DNA of 64,000 nucleotides from Blautia_A aquisgranensis (GCF_040096615.1 NZ_JBBMEJ010000014.1:1-64000); one strand, 5' to 3'; shown: positions 8,297-17,855, numbered from the stretch's first letter. Notes: generated by a model not told the origin, from the letters alone. A program made the numbers and translations.

Positions 8297-8764
8297 TTAC
8301 TGACGGGAAAGCATTCCTTTGATAAACTGAATTGCTTTCTCAAAAATATTTTTCACATCTGATTTTGTAACACCCATGTCTTTCAGAGTGCTGTATGCAT
8401 CATCTACATATTTTTTGATCTGGTCATCACTAACGTCAATTCCGCGGAATCTGCTGATGATATTTACCAGTGAATTCTTATCATCATCAGAAAGAGACAC
8501 ACCATAATGGTCTGCTGCTTCATCAATTCCCTGTGAAATCTCATCGTCTGTAATCTGGTTGGAATCAAAAAGTCCCTTTACATAAACAATGATATCGCTT
8601 ACCTTATCCGGATCTGCTGCAAGAGATTCAATCTCGTTATCTTTAAGAATCTCTTCTGCCTGACTCATAACAGAGCTGGAATCAGATGCCATAACCATCA
8701 TTGGTGAAGTACAGGAAATGATTCCTGCAACAACCAGTGCTGTAATTCTGTTCATTTTTTTCAT
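8297..8764 (-). CDS. Small exported DUF1002-like protein
   Basis: I start this at the ATG at 8764, which has GGAGG eight bases upstream, giving 155 residues. The first ~26 residues form a signal peptide ending near VMASD. The mature part is acidic and helical with repeated phrases (DDEISQGIDEAADHYGVSLS, DVSDDQIKKYVDDAYSTL) resembling the C-terminal half of DUF1002/YpuA proteins. It is shorter than the usual ~290 residues. It is predicted to act outside the membrane; its function is unknown. Confidence 0.7.
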   Translation of the reverse strand: MKKMNRITALVVAGIISCTSPMMVMASDSSSVMSQAEEILKDNEIESLAADPDKVSDIIVYVKGLFDSNQITDDEISQGIDEAADHYGVSLSDDDKNSLVNIISRFRGIDVSDDQIKKYVDDAYSTLKDMGVTKSDVKNIFEKAIQFIKGMLSRQ

Positions 8765-9118
8765 GATATTTTCCTCCATATGGGCTGCTGCCCTTATACA
8801 TAAACATTGACTGTCTTTCAAGTAACAATAAACTTATTTCCCTTTTAACGTCCCCCAGTATAACACACCTGACCGGTACTCTGTAAACTGGAATTTTCCA
8901 TTTTTCACAATTTGCAGGTCAGACTTTATGTATATTTCAGAAAATATATTCACAATATTTTCATATTTTCAACAAACTTCTCTAACATCTTACTTATACA
9001 ATAAATATTGTAAATTTTTCATTACTTACTTCTGTCTGACACCTCAGACAGAACCTCCTTTCTATGACAAGTTATAGATGTGCAGATGGTAATCTCTCCA
9101 TTTCCGTCTGCATCACGC
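8765..9118. other. Intergenic region upstream of the DUF1002-like gene
   Basis: The stretch is AT-rich with no credible gene. It contains a perfect inverted repeat, TCTGTCTGA (9031-9039) and TCAGACAGA (9044-9052), separated by CACC. On the minus strand an AAGGAGGTT precedes that hairpin but opens only a short frame. The promoter of the DUF1002-like gene should be here but I cannot pick it out confidently. Confidence 0.4.
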
Positions 9119-9154
9119 AAAAAGAACCCGGAACAGCTGCCCGGGTTCTTTTTG
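9119..9154. terminator. Intrinsic terminator of rsmA
   Basis: AAAGAACCCGG pairs with CCGGGTTCTTT around an eight-base loop, with A runs and T runs on both sides, so it works in either direction. It lies just after the rsmA stop on the minus strand. Confidence 0.85.
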
Positions 9155-9163
9155 TATCGTTTT

Positions 9164-10039
9164 TTATTTATTCTCTTCGTAAATACAGTTAGCAAGTTCA
9201 GCAAACTGTTCCAGCGTCAGTGCCTCGCCCCTGATATTCAGCGGAAGATTGCACTTTTCAAATATTCTCTCGAGATCTTCTTTTCCCAGGGAAAAATCTC
9301 CGGAATTTTTGATTCCGTTCACAAGAGTCTTTCTTCTCTGGTTAAAGGATGCACGGATCAGTCTGAACATGAGACGTTCATCATATACCTCCACCGGCGG
9401 CTTCTCGTAACGTGTCAGTTTAATCACTGCACTTCCCACCTTCGGTCTTGGCATGAAACAGTTCGGCGGTACATTCGCCACGATCTCCGGCTTCGCATAA
9501 TACTGCACTGCCAGGGAAAGTGCTCCATAATCTTTGGTGCCCGGTCCGACCTGCATACGATCTGCAACCTCTTTCTGCACCATGACTGTAATCGAATCCA
9601 CCGGAACATTCTTCTCAAAAAGTCCCATAATAATCGGTGTTGTAATGTAATACGGCAGGTTCGCTACTACCTTCACAGGCTTTCCGCCACTTTTTTCATC
9701 TGCGATCTTCTTGATATCTGTTTTCAGAATATCGTTGTTGATTACTGTTACATTATCCCAGTCCTTAAGCGTATCTTTAAGGATCGGAATCAGAGAACTG
9801 TCAATCTCCACAGCAGCAACTTCACGCGCTGCCTCTGCAAGATACTGTGTCATGGTTCCGATTCCGGGACCGATCTCCAGTATAAAATCATCCTTCGTGA
9901 TTCCTGAAGAATCAATGATTTTTTCCAGAACATGTTCGTCGATCAGAAAATTCTGACCAAACCTTTTCTGGAAAACAAAATGATACTTTTGAAGGACTTC
10001 AATGGTATATTTCGGGTTACCAAGATAAGGTCTGGCCAT
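9164..10039 (-). CDS. rsmA: 16S rRNA dimethyladenosine transferase
   Basis: RsmA (KsgA) uses S-adenosylmethionine to dimethylate two adjacent adenosines in the 3'-terminal helix of 16S rRNA during 30S maturation. The 291-residue protein has the entry segment KRFGQNFLID, methyltransferase motif I LEIGPGIGTMT, the acidic VEID of motif II and the N6-adenine motif NLPYYITTPI. The C-terminal SFNQRRKTL segment is also typical. Length is normal. It lies 31 bp downstream of the large TPR gene in the same direction. Confidence 0.97.
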   Translation of the reverse strand: MARPYLGNPKYTIEVLQKYHFVFQKRFGQNFLIDEHVLEKIIDSSGITKDDFILEIGPGIGTMTQYLAEAAREVAAVEIDSSLIPILKDTLKDWDNVTVINNDILKTDIKKIADEKSGGKPVKVVANLPYYITTPIIMGLFEKNVPVDSITVMVQKEVADRMQVGPGTKDYGALSLAVQYYAKPEIVANVPPNCFMPRPKVGSAVIKLTRYEKPPVEVYDERLMFRLIRASFNQRRKTLVNGIKNSGDFSLGKEDLERIFEKCNLPLNIRGEALTLEQFAELANCIYEENK

Positions 10040-10070
10040 ATTTTTTACCTCTGCTTTTCTGTTTATTTAA

Positions 10071-12896
10071 TCAGCTGAAATCCTTTTCAAGAAGTACGGT
10101 GTAACCATCACGGTCCACTCTCTTCTTAGATCGTTTGAATAATCCACCCTGAGCTTTTGCCATTGCATTGTCCAGCAATGTTTTTACTGTTCCGATGCAC
10201 ATCGGCTGATCTTCTTTCTGATTAACTCCGATCAGATTGTACAGTGCAAGCATACCCATCTGGTCAATACGGAATCCGTTCTCCATTGTGTATACTTTTG
10301 CAAAATTAACGAGCTCATCATTTGTAAATACCGGAATGTTGATCATGGATGTAAACTTCTTCGCAAACTTCGGATATCTTGCAATCAGTTTACGCATGCC
10401 AATCTTCTCATCTTCCAGAATGACGATCATTCCCTTTGTATTTCCGGTCATTACCTCATCAAGCTCATCTGCAGTTTCCTGTGAAAGCTGGTTTGCATTC
10501 TCAATAACAAGAAAACCTCCGGCAAGCTTCCGGGCAATTTCTGTAATATCTTTTCCATTAATGTCTTCTGCGAATATATAAGCAACCTTGGATGCCTCAA
10601 TATTCAGTTCTTTACAGATTGCCGGAATCAAGCTTGAAATCAATCTTGTTTTTCCGGTTTCTCTGCCACCCATAACGATCACATTTCCTGTTCGTGAAGT
10701 TCTGTCTGTTGCACCCTTCTGTACATCACAAAGTACCTCGAGAATCTGTTCTTTCATTCCCGGAACTGCTACAAAATACGTAAACAGTTTCTTTTCTTCA
10801 TCTGTAAGCTGTTTCTTTCTGGATATGATCTTATTCGGATCGCGTTCAGGCTGAAGGGTCTCAATGAACTTCTCAAGCTGTTCTTCCTCACTGAGTTCTT
10901 CTTCTTCATCATCCTCGTCCATATCATTATCTATGAGATCAGAAACAAAATCATCATCGTCTTCCATATCTGATTCTGCTTCAAGATCAAGGTTTACATT
11001 GAAATCATCATCACTGTATTCCTCTTCCTCATCAAGCGGCGTTTCTTCTTCCGCTATATTGGTTCGATCGTCAGAAAGCTCAAGTTCTTCTACAGGTTCT
11101 GCTTCGCCAGACTCTTTTACTATATCTTCCTCATTCAGATCTGCAATTGTGCCATCTTCTGCTGCTTTCTGCATTCCTGCAGGTCCGTTAAGAAATTCTG
11201 CTTCTGCAGCCTGGAGATCTTCCTCTGTAACCGGCTCCTCTTCTTCATCAAACACCAGATCAGGAATTCTCTTTTCTGATTCTGTATCTGCTTCCTGCTG
11301 TGCAGAAATCTGCGCCATAATGTCTTCAATATCAGCTGCATCCGGCTCCTCCGGAACAAACTCATCCGCAGCAAGATCCAGATCATCCTCTTCATCCGGC
11401 GATTCTTCTGTTACATCTGAAAACTGTACATCCGGAGATTTCTCTTCTTCCGGAATTTCAATTCCCTGCTCAGAAGCCGCTGCAAGAATTGTATCTTCCA
11501 GATTAAATTCTTTATCTTCATCTTTATCTTCGTTTTCTTCTTTTCCAACAGAAGCAGCAATATCATCAATACTGCCAAAAATTTCTGATGTATCCGGAAG
11601 ATCTGCTGAAGCACTTGCATTCTCCGGATCTACATTAATCATAGACTTAGGAATTTTAAGCTCTGGCATACGGATCGTTGCTGAAAAATCCGGTTCTCCC
11701 GCTTCATTCAGCGGAACTCCAACGGATTTTTCTTCTTTCTCTTCTTCAAGCATCTCAGATACATTCTGAGAAAGCTCTTCCTCTACAGCCTTTTCAGCTT
11801 CAGATTCGACAGCTTCCTGATATGTCTCCTCTTCTTCTTTTTCCTCTTCGGCTTCCGTCTTCAGCTGAACCGTTCCTTCTGACAGATTAGAAACGCCTGT
11901 TTCCAGTTCTTCTTCAGCATTTTCAGATTCTGTGGCCTCGTTCTCTGTATCCTCCGGTTCTCCGGCAACTGTTTCTTTTTCCGCTTCCCCTTCGCTTTCT
12001 ATTTCATCATCAGAAGGATTCTCATCCTCCTTCTCATCAGCATTCTCCTGACTTTCCGGAACTTCGTTCTCCTCAGATTTCTTACTTCCTCCAAAAAATT
12101 CTCTGAAACCTTTGGATATTTTTTCCTGAAGTGTCTCAGCACTGCTCAGATCACGTTCATCATCAATCTGAACTGTATCTGTAACCGGCGCTTCCTCATA
12201 TTCAGGCACAGTAGTTTCTGTTTCTTTGGTCTCCTGAATCTCTTTCGCCTTTTCCGGCGGAATCAGATTCGGAATAAACTGTTTCTCATATTTCTCTTTC
12301 TCTTCACCTGTAAGAACGCCCATTCTCTGTTTCAGATCAAGAGCTTTCATCACATAGTTTCCATCGTTAAACCAGAGTACTATCTCATTGCAGAGATCCA
12401 GACATTTCTGCTTGTCTCCCGCTTTATAATAAAGCTTGGCCAGCTCATAGGACCATCTCTCTGTAAACTCCTTCTCCTTATATTCCTCAAGAATACGGAT
12501 CTGCTCATTCAGAGATGCGTTCTTTGCTCTGGCAATCTTATATTTCAATATATACTGGCTGTTATCATTACCTGCCACTTCTCTGTATTCATCAAAGAAT
12601 TCTGTAGCTTCACTGATCTGCCCCATCTTCAGGGATACCTCGATCAGACGGTAAAGTATGTTCTTACCGATCGGCGCTCTGTGATACGCAAGAAGAAAAA
12701 TTTCCTTACTTTCCTCATAACGCTTGTTGGCTGCGTAAATCTCGCCCACAACACAAAGGGTACGGACATTTTTCACGCGACGCCAGTCGATGCTGTCAAC
12801 GATCTGCATAGCGCCTTTGTAATCCTGGACTTCAACCATTTTGTTGATTTCTCCAAGCTTGACGCGAAACTCCTCTTTATCCAAAATATTCACCAA
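10071..12896 (-). CDS. Large TPR / acidic linker / P-loop ATPase-like protein
   Basis: The 941-residue protein has three parts. Residues about 1-215 form helical TPR-like repeats. Residues about 230-690 are an extremely acidic, low-complexity Glu/Asp/Ser-rich linker. Residues about 700-941 look like an AAA-type ATPase with Walker A GGRETGKTR near residue 738 and a downstream hydrophobic strand GGFLVIENANQ. I do not recognise a characterised homologue. The start is TTG (12896) or GTG (12893); both have weak ribosome-binding sites. It occupies the position behind recF where gyrB often lies in Firmicutes. Confidence 0.8.
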   Translation of the reverse strand: MVNILDKEEFRVKLGEINKMVEVQDYKGAMQIVDSIDWRRVKNVRTLCVVGEIYAANKRYEESKEIFLLAYHRAPIGKNILYRLIEVSLKMGQISEATEFFDEYREVAGNDNSQYILKYKIARAKNASLNEQIRILEEYKEKEFTERWSYELAKLYYKAGDKQKCLDLCNEIVLWFNDGNYVMKALDLKQRMGVLTGEEKEKYEKQFIPNLIPPEKAKEIQETKETETTVPEYEEAPVTDTVQIDDERDLSSAETLQEKISKGFREFFGGSKKSEENEVPESQENADEKEDENPSDDEIESEGEAEKETVAGEPEDTENEATESENAEEELETGVSNLSEGTVQLKTEAEEEKEEEETYQEAVESEAEKAVEEELSQNVSEMLEEEKEEKSVGVPLNEAGEPDFSATIRMPELKIPKSMINVDPENASASADLPDTSEIFGSIDDIAASVGKEENEDKDEDKEFNLEDTILAAASEQGIEIPEEEKSPDVQFSDVTEESPDEEDDLDLAADEFVPEEPDAADIEDIMAQISAQQEADTESEKRIPDLVFDEEEEPVTEEDLQAAEAEFLNGPAGMQKAAEDGTIADLNEEDIVKESGEAEPVEELELSDDRTNIAEEETPLDEEEEYSDDDFNVNLDLEAESDMEDDDDFVSDLIDNDMDEDDEEEELSEEEQLEKFIETLQPERDPNKIISRKKQLTDEEKKLFTYFVAVPGMKEQILEVLCDVQKGATDRTSRTGNVIVMGGRETGKTRLISSLIPAICKELNIEASKVAYIFAEDINGKDITEIARKLAGGFLVIENANQLSQETADELDEVMTGNTKGMIVILEDEKIGMRKLIARYPKFAKKFTSMINIPVFTNDELVNFAKVYTMENGFRIDQMGMLALYNLIGVNQKEDQPMCIGTVKTLLDNAMAKAQGGLFKRSKKRVDRDGYTVLLEKDFS

Positions 12897-12939
12897 CTTT
12901 CCATAATTAGAATCAGTTTACCATATGCATACGGGCTTG

Positions 12940-14031
12940 TCAAAACCCTTTAGGCATATAAACATGCCCTTTTACCACCTGAAAAACCTTGTTAATCTCA
13001 AACTGATGACTGACGAAATCATCCAGTCCCGTACAGGTGATCAAAGTCTGTATATCATGTATGCTTTCCAGCAGATAAGTCTGCCTGTTACTGTCCAACT
13101 CCGAAAGAACATCGTCCAGAAGAAGCACCGGTGTATCCTTAATTTTCTTCTTAACCAGATAAATCTCCGAAAGTTTCAGCGAAAGTGCCGCAGTTCTCTG
13201 CTGCCCCTGTGAACCGTACTTCCTGATATCGATCCCGTTCACCTTTACACAGAAATCATCTCTGTGCGGTCCCACAGAAGTCAGTTTCATCCGGAGATCA
13301 CGCTCTCTGTTCCCCGACAGTTTCTGTTCAAATTCCGCAGCAGTCACACTGGGCTCATAAAGAATTTCCAGTTCTTCAATTCCACCGGTCAGTCCTCTGT
13401 GAAGTCCCTTCGCAATCTCATTAAGCTCCTCAACGAATTCTTCTCTTTTTTCGATGATCTTCTGTCCGTAACCGGTCATCTGTGCATCCCAGATATCCAG
13501 TGTATCCTTAAGTCCGGGATTCATATAACAGTCTTTGAGAAGACGATTTCTCTGGTTCACAATATGATTGTAGCTGGCCAGCTCCGTGATATAAACACCA
13601 TCCAGCTGACAAAGCTCCGAATCCAGGAAATGTCTTCTCTCTCCCGGCCCATTCTTGATAATATTAAGATCCTCCGGAGAAAAAAACACAAGATTCACCA
13701 CTCCCAGAAGCTCCCTCGCCTTGCGTATGGGCAGCCCGTTAATGGCAACTCCTTTTGCTTTGTTTTTCCGGAGGTGCATGTCTATTTTGTATGAAAGCCC
13801 GCCCTTTTTTACCATCATCCGAATATGAGCTTCCTCATTATCGAAACGGATCATCTCCCGGTCCTTGCTTCCCTTATGGGATTTACTGGTTCCTGCCAGA
13901 TAAACAGATTCCAGAATATTGGTCTTTCCCTGGGCGTTATCGCCGTAGAGAATATTGGTCCCCTGATCAAAATTCATCTCCAGCGACTCATAATTCCTGA
14001 AATTATTCAATTTGATGGATTCAATGTACAT
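12940..14031 (-). CDS. recF: DNA replication and repair protein RecF
   Basis: RecF is an SMC-like ATPase that helps load RecA at gapped DNA with RecO and RecR. The start chosen is the ATG at 14031, giving 363 residues beginning MYIESIKLNNFRNYE, as in homologues; a TTG four codons upstream is less likely. Walker A is GDNAQGKTN, the signature-like SQGQQRT is present, and Walker B is TPVLLLDDVLSELD. The start codon lies a few bases past the end of the S4-domain gene, suggesting translational coupling. Confidence 0.96.
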   Translation of the reverse strand: MYIESIKLNNFRNYESLEMNFDQGTNILYGDNAQGKTNILESVYLAGTSKSHKGSKDREMIRFDNEEAHIRMMVKKGGLSYKIDMHLRKNKAKGVAINGLPIRKARELLGVVNLVFFSPEDLNIIKNGPGERRHFLDSELCQLDGVYITELASYNHIVNQRNRLLKDCYMNPGLKDTLDIWDAQMTGYGQKIIEKREEFVEELNEIAKGLHRGLTGGIEELEILYEPSVTAAEFEQKLSGNRERDLRMKLTSVGPHRDDFCVKVNGIDIRKYGSQGQQRTAALSLKLSEIYLVKKKIKDTPVLLLDDVLSELDSNRQTYLLESIHDIQTLITCTGLDDFVSHQFEINKVFQVVKGHVYMPKGF

Positions 14032-14035
14032 TCCT

Positions 14036-14242
14036 TCACCCAATCACATAAATGTCTTTTCCATCATAGGAAATGGTATCTCCCGGATGTACTTTACGTC
14101 CGCGGCGATTCTCAACCTCTCCGTTCACCAGAACAAGGCCATCGTTGATCGCATATTTTGCTTCAACACCATCTTCCACAACTCCGGCCAGCTTCAGTGC
14201 CTGGCCAAGCTTGATAAATTCATCTTTTATTCTGATTTCCAA
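14036..14242 (-). CDS. yaaA: S4 domain RNA-binding protein, YaaA-like
   Basis: This 68-residue protein is a single S4 RNA-binding domain. EFIKLGQALKLAGVVEDG, then GLVLVNGEVENRRGRKVHPGD, is the S4 core. The position between dnaN and recF is the standard place of the small S4 protein in Firmicutes, where it has been linked to ribosome assembly. It is expressed with recF, which begins almost immediately after its stop. Confidence 0.92.
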   Translation of the reverse strand: MEIRIKDEFIKLGQALKLAGVVEDGVEAKYAINDGLVLVNGEVENRRGRKVHPGDTISYDGKDIYVIG

Positions 14243-14509
14243 TTCTTTTCCCTCTTAAAAATTATTCCATGTGTTATCACCCGGTAAAATCCGCTATATT
14301 ACTCTTTCGGATTTTGTGGCAATTAAACTACCTCTTTCTGTTTTTTATAAAAAAGTGGTAGTTTTAAATTACCCCCTGATGACTGTTTTCAGAGTTTCGT
14401 GCTTATATAAAGCGTACGCAGCTGACGGACACCTGCTGCCAGCTGCATATTTTTCGCATAGTTTATACAGACTCTGTGGCATCTGTATGTTCATTATATT
14501 GTACAAATA
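14243..14509. other. dnaN-yaaA spacer with inverted repeat
   Basis: The 267-bp gap contains AAACTACC (14325-14332) inverted as GGTAGTTT (14357-14364), with a second small A/T palindrome between them. The outer arm sequence GTGGTAGTTT recurs near oriC (see findings). No gene is visible. Confidence 0.5.
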
Positions 14510-15625
14510 CTATCTGGCCTGGTTCTGATTAATGTTTACCGGAAGAATCAGATAGGTGTAACTTTCCTCTTCATCACGGATAAAGCATGGTGCCTTCGGG
14601 TTTACAAGATAGATTGTAACAGTCTCATCATCAATAACACGAAGTGCATCGATCAGGAATTTCGGGTTGAAACCGATCATGATATCTTTACCCTCTTTTT
14701 CAATATCAATCTCTTCATTCATGGAACCCATTGCAGAATCAATACGAAGCTCCATATCATCATCTGTGATATTGATAATAATCGGTTTCTTATCAACCTC
14801 ACGAACCAGAAGTGTCGCACGATCGATACAATCCAGGAACTCTTTTTTGTTAATTTTCAGTTTTGTCTCATAATCACTGGAAAGCATCTGATCAATTCTG
14901 AAATATTCGCCCTCAATCAGTCTGGAAACTACCATCGTCTGGTCAAATTCGAACAGTATGTGGTTTTTTGTAAAGTAAATGCTGACCTGATCATCTACTT
15001 CACCGGACAGGATCTTACTTACTTCACTTAAAGTTTTGCCTGGAACTACCACCTTCCGGTCAGAATAATCTTTCTTAAGTGGCATTTTTCGGATCGCAAT
15101 ACGGTGACCATCCAGAGAAACTACCTTCAGGCAGTTATCTTTAATCTCAAAAAGTTCACCAGTCATCAGCTTATTGTTTTCATTGACGGCAATAGAAAAG
15201 ATTGTCTGTCTGATCATCTCTTTTAACGTATACTGGGAGATCGTAAGTGGTTCATCTTTTTCGATCATTGGTAAATAAGCAAAATCTTCTCCTGATTTTC
15301 CTGGAATATTGAATTTTGCTTTTTCACAGGTGATGGTTGCAGCATATTTATCATCTGTTTTAATAGTAACATCATTATCAGGAAGTCGTCTGATGATCTC
15401 ATAGAAAATTTTTGCATCAAGAGCAACCATTCCTTTTTCTTCTATAGTACCTTCAACAATTGTTTCAATTCCCAGTTCCATATCATTGGTGGTAAATTTG
15501 ATCTGGTTTGTTGTTGCATCCATAAGAATACATTCAAGTATTGGCATGGTGGTTTTTGATGGAACTGCTTTGAGTGCGATACTTACACTTTTTAACAGAT
15601 TTGATTTGGAGCAGATGATTTTCAT
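14510..15625 (-). CDS. dnaN: DNA polymerase III sliding clamp (beta subunit)
   Basis: The 371-residue protein is the beta clamp, a ring-shaped dimer that tethers DNA polymerase to DNA and recruits partners through clamp-binding motifs. The N-terminus MKIICSKSNLLKSVSIALKA, the central GKTLSEVSKIL and the C-terminal segment YLILPVNINQNQAR fit the family. Length is typical. It lies downstream of dnaA, separated by a 277-bp spacer with DnaA boxes. Confidence 0.97.
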   Translation of the reverse strand: MKIICSKSNLLKSVSIALKAVPSKTTMPILECILMDATTNQIKFTTNDMELGIETIVEGTIEEKGMVALDAKIFYEIIRRLPDNDVTIKTDDKYAATITCEKAKFNIPGKSGEDFAYLPMIEKDEPLTISQYTLKEMIRQTIFSIAVNENNKLMTGELFEIKDNCLKVVSLDGHRIAIRKMPLKKDYSDRKVVVPGKTLSEVSKILSGEVDDQVSIYFTKNHILFEFDQTMVVSRLIEGEYFRIDQMLSSDYETKLKINKKEFLDCIDRATLLVREVDKKPIIINITDDDMELRIDSAMGSMNEEIDIEKEGKDIMIGFNPKFLIDALRVIDDETVTIYLVNPKAPCFIRDEEESYTYLILPVNINQNQAR

Positions 15626-15918
15626 AATGTGTATAACTCCCTTTCTGAGTAAATTGTGGTTTTTATAAATATATTTATAGAAAAAATCCGCCGTAACCGC
15701 CGTAGGGGCTCAGATTTTGTGAAAAACTCCCACAAGGCTGATGTTTTCAAGGTTTTTCGAGTGGGATAACTTTGTGTATAAGTGGTAGTTTCGGATGTGA
15801 ATAACGGTGGGATAAAATTACCGCCGATTTTTCGCAAAAAAGTTGTACACATTCATCCACATACAATCAACACGTTATACACCAGTAATGTGGAAAACTT
15901 TCCTAACCTTGTGGATTA
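15626..15918. other. oriC: oriC, right-hand part: DnaA boxes between dnaA and dnaN
   Basis: DnaA-box matches (consensus TTATNCACA, either strand) are at 15626-15634, 15773-15781 and 15796-15804. One-mismatch boxes are TCATCCACA at 15853-15861, TTATACACC at 15875-15883, TTTTCCACA at 15889-15897 and TAATCCACA at 15910-15918, the last overlapping the dnaA 3' end. A very A/T-rich stretch at about 15658-15682 is a candidate unwinding element. This matches the downstream half of bipartite Firmicutes origins. Confidence 0.85.
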
Positions 15919-17270
15919 ATCTTCTTTTTCAATATATCAATGGTATTTTTTAAGTTATCGTCGTTCTGCAATTCGTTTTCGATCTTTTCGATGCCGTGCA
16001 TAACCGTTGTATGGTCACGGTTTCCCAGGGCTTTTCCAATATTTTTCAGTGGTGTGGAAATAATTTCACGGCAGAGATACATGGCAACCTGACGCGGCAT
16101 AACGATCTTGGAGTTTCGCTTATTTCCACTTAAGTCAGCCGGTGTTACTCCGTAATGATCGGAAACAACGGAGATAATATATTCCGGTGTGATCACTTTT
16201 TTCTCATCCGGAGAAATAATATCCTTCAATGCCTGCTCGGCCAGTTCCAGAGTAACCTCTTTCTTTTCGAGTTTGGCTCCGGCCATAACTTTATTGAAAG
16301 CACCTTCCAGCTCTCGAATATTGGATTTGATATTGGTTGCGATGTATTTGATGACATCTTCGCTGATGCTGTAACCGTTCATCTCCTCATTTTTATGAAG
16401 AATTGCCATTCGTGTCTCATAATCCGGCAGTGTGATGTCTGCGATCAGACCCCATTCGAACCGTGAACGGAAGCGCTCTTCCAGGATTTCCATGTCTTTC
16501 GGAGGTTTATCCGATGAGATGATGATCTGTTTTTTGGCGCTGTGGAGACTGTTGAATGTATGGAAAAATTCTTCCTGTGTGGATTCCTTTCCTATAATAA
16601 ACTGAATATCATCGACGAGAAGAACATCAATATTTCTGTATTTTTCACGAAATTTACTCATTGCTGTGTTATTTCCGTTTCGAATGGTTTCGATCAGTTC
16701 GTTGGTGAATTCCTCGCTAGTTACATAGAGAACCCGGCTGTTCTGGTCGTGTTCCAGTATGAAATGAGCGATGGAATGCATAAGATGGGTCTTACCGAGA
16801 CCCGCGCCGCCGTAAATAAAAAGCGGATTATAGGTATCTCCCGGTGATTCGGCAACTGCAAGGGCTGCTGCCTGAGCGAATTTGTTATTGCTTCCTACAA
16901 CGAAGGTGTCGAAAGTGTATTTTGGATTTAAATGAGCTTCTTCGTAACGTGTATCCTGAACCTGTTTATCATAGGAAGTATTTTTTTCTTTTTTCTTGGG
17001 GAGATCTTTTTCCAGGACGAAGCGAACTTCGCATTCTTCCATGCCTGTCAGCACACAGATCGTAACCTGGAGAGGTATTTTGTAGCGTTTACTGATGTAA
17101 TTAACACCAATGCCGGCCTGCTCAGAGGGAACAATGACTGTTATCAGATTTCCGTCAACCTCATAAACTTTCAGCGGCTTAAGCCAGGTATTAAAAGGGA
17201 CATCAGTCACCTCATATTCAGATTTGACAGTGTTAAGGATCTCCTCCCATTTTTCAATAACAGTGTTCAT
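15903..17270 (-). CDS. dnaA: Chromosomal replication initiator DnaA
   Basis: DnaA binds DnaA boxes at oriC and opens the duplex in its ATP form. The 455-residue protein has domain I (about 1-85), a short linker, an AAA+ domain with Walker A GGAGLGKTH at about 154-162 and Walker B VLLVDDIQF, and a C-terminal DNA-binding domain with the DnaA signature NRDHTTVMHG. Length is normal. It is flanked on both sides by DnaA-box clusters, as in other Firmicutes, which also allows autoregulation. Confidence 0.98.
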   Translation of the reverse strand: MNTVIEKWEEILNTVKSEYEVTDVPFNTWLKPLKVYEVDGNLITVIVPSEQAGIGVNYISKRYKIPLQVTICVLTGMEECEVRFVLEKDLPKKKEKNTSYDKQVQDTRYEEAHLNPKYTFDTFVVGSNNKFAQAAALAVAESPGDTYNPLFIYGGAGLGKTHLMHSIAHFILEHDQNSRVLYVTSEEFTNELIETIRNGNNTAMSKFREKYRNIDVLLVDDIQFIIGKESTQEEFFHTFNSLHSAKKQIIISSDKPPKDMEILEERFRSRFEWGLIADITLPDYETRMAILHKNEEMNGYSISEDVIKYIATNIKSNIRELEGAFNKVMAGAKLEKKEVTLELAEQALKDIISPDEKKVITPEYIISVVSDHYGVTPADLSGNKRNSKIVMPRQVAMYLCREIISTPLKNIGKALGNRDHTTVMHGIEKIENELQNDDNLKNTIDILKKKINPQG

Positions 17271-17404
17271 TTTTTCCTCCCATGAGTATTATAATAACCC
17301 CCAGCCTTCGACTGGAGACAGATATCCTTTTATATATTACAATGAAAAATCGGTTTTCGCAATGGAAAACGTGGATATTTTGGGGAAAACATTGGGGATA
17401 ATAT

Positions 17405-17650
17405 TGTGGATAACCTGGGGAAATAGATGTGGATTAGCGTGGAAAACAGTGTATAACCGTTAAAAAGGTTTCCATAAGTAGGTAGTTCGTGGAAAATGTG
17501 GAATATTTATGTGTATAAAATAATCCACTGCTGAAATACCGCATTTTAAAGGGATTTTTCAAAAAATCGCGAAAAAAATACCCTCGAAAAGTGGATAAAT
17601 TCGACGGTAATCCACGAGTTATCCACAAGTTATCCACAAAATGTGGATAA
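17405..17650. other. oriC: oriC, left-hand part: dense DnaA-box cluster upstream of dnaA
   Basis: Perfect TTATCCACA boxes are at 17405-17413 (minus), 17619-17627 (plus), 17630-17638 (plus) and 17642-17650 (minus). Close variants are at 17428-17436, 17448-17456, 17510-17518, 17521-17529, 17590-17598 and 17608-17616. Ten boxes in 250 bp, next to dnaA and at the switch from leftward to rightward genes, identify the replication origin. Confidence 0.95.
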
Positions 17651-17758
17651 TGTTACGTAAACCATAAGCACTTTCCACATAAACGCCAAAATAAAAAAAT
17701 GCAAGGTGGTGGTAGTTTTAAGAAACGTTGATTTTATCGGGTTTTTTGCAATTTTTAC

Positions 17759-17787
17759 TTGACGAAAAGGCGGTTTATTTATATAAT
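17759..17787 (+). promoter_or_regulatory. rpmH promoter
   Basis: A TTGACG -35 box (17759-17764) and a perfect TATAAT -10 box (17782-17787) are separated by 17 bp. They lie about 70 bp before rpmH, consistent with a strong housekeeping promoter for the rpmH-rnpA-yidC operon. Confidence 0.9.
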
Positions 17788-17855
17788 TGAAACGATGTTC
17801 TGAATGATAAGTTATTTCATAACAATTAAAAATAGATAAAGGAGGTGCTTTACCT

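Noticed and set aside
10864..11769. 301-residue Ser-rich plus-strand frame
   Set aside because: It is the antisense of the Glu/Asp-rich linker; GAA/GAG codons read backwards give Ser and Phe runs.
17434..17637. 67-residue minus-strand frame in oriC
   Set aside because: It consists of DnaA boxes read as codons and has no family character.
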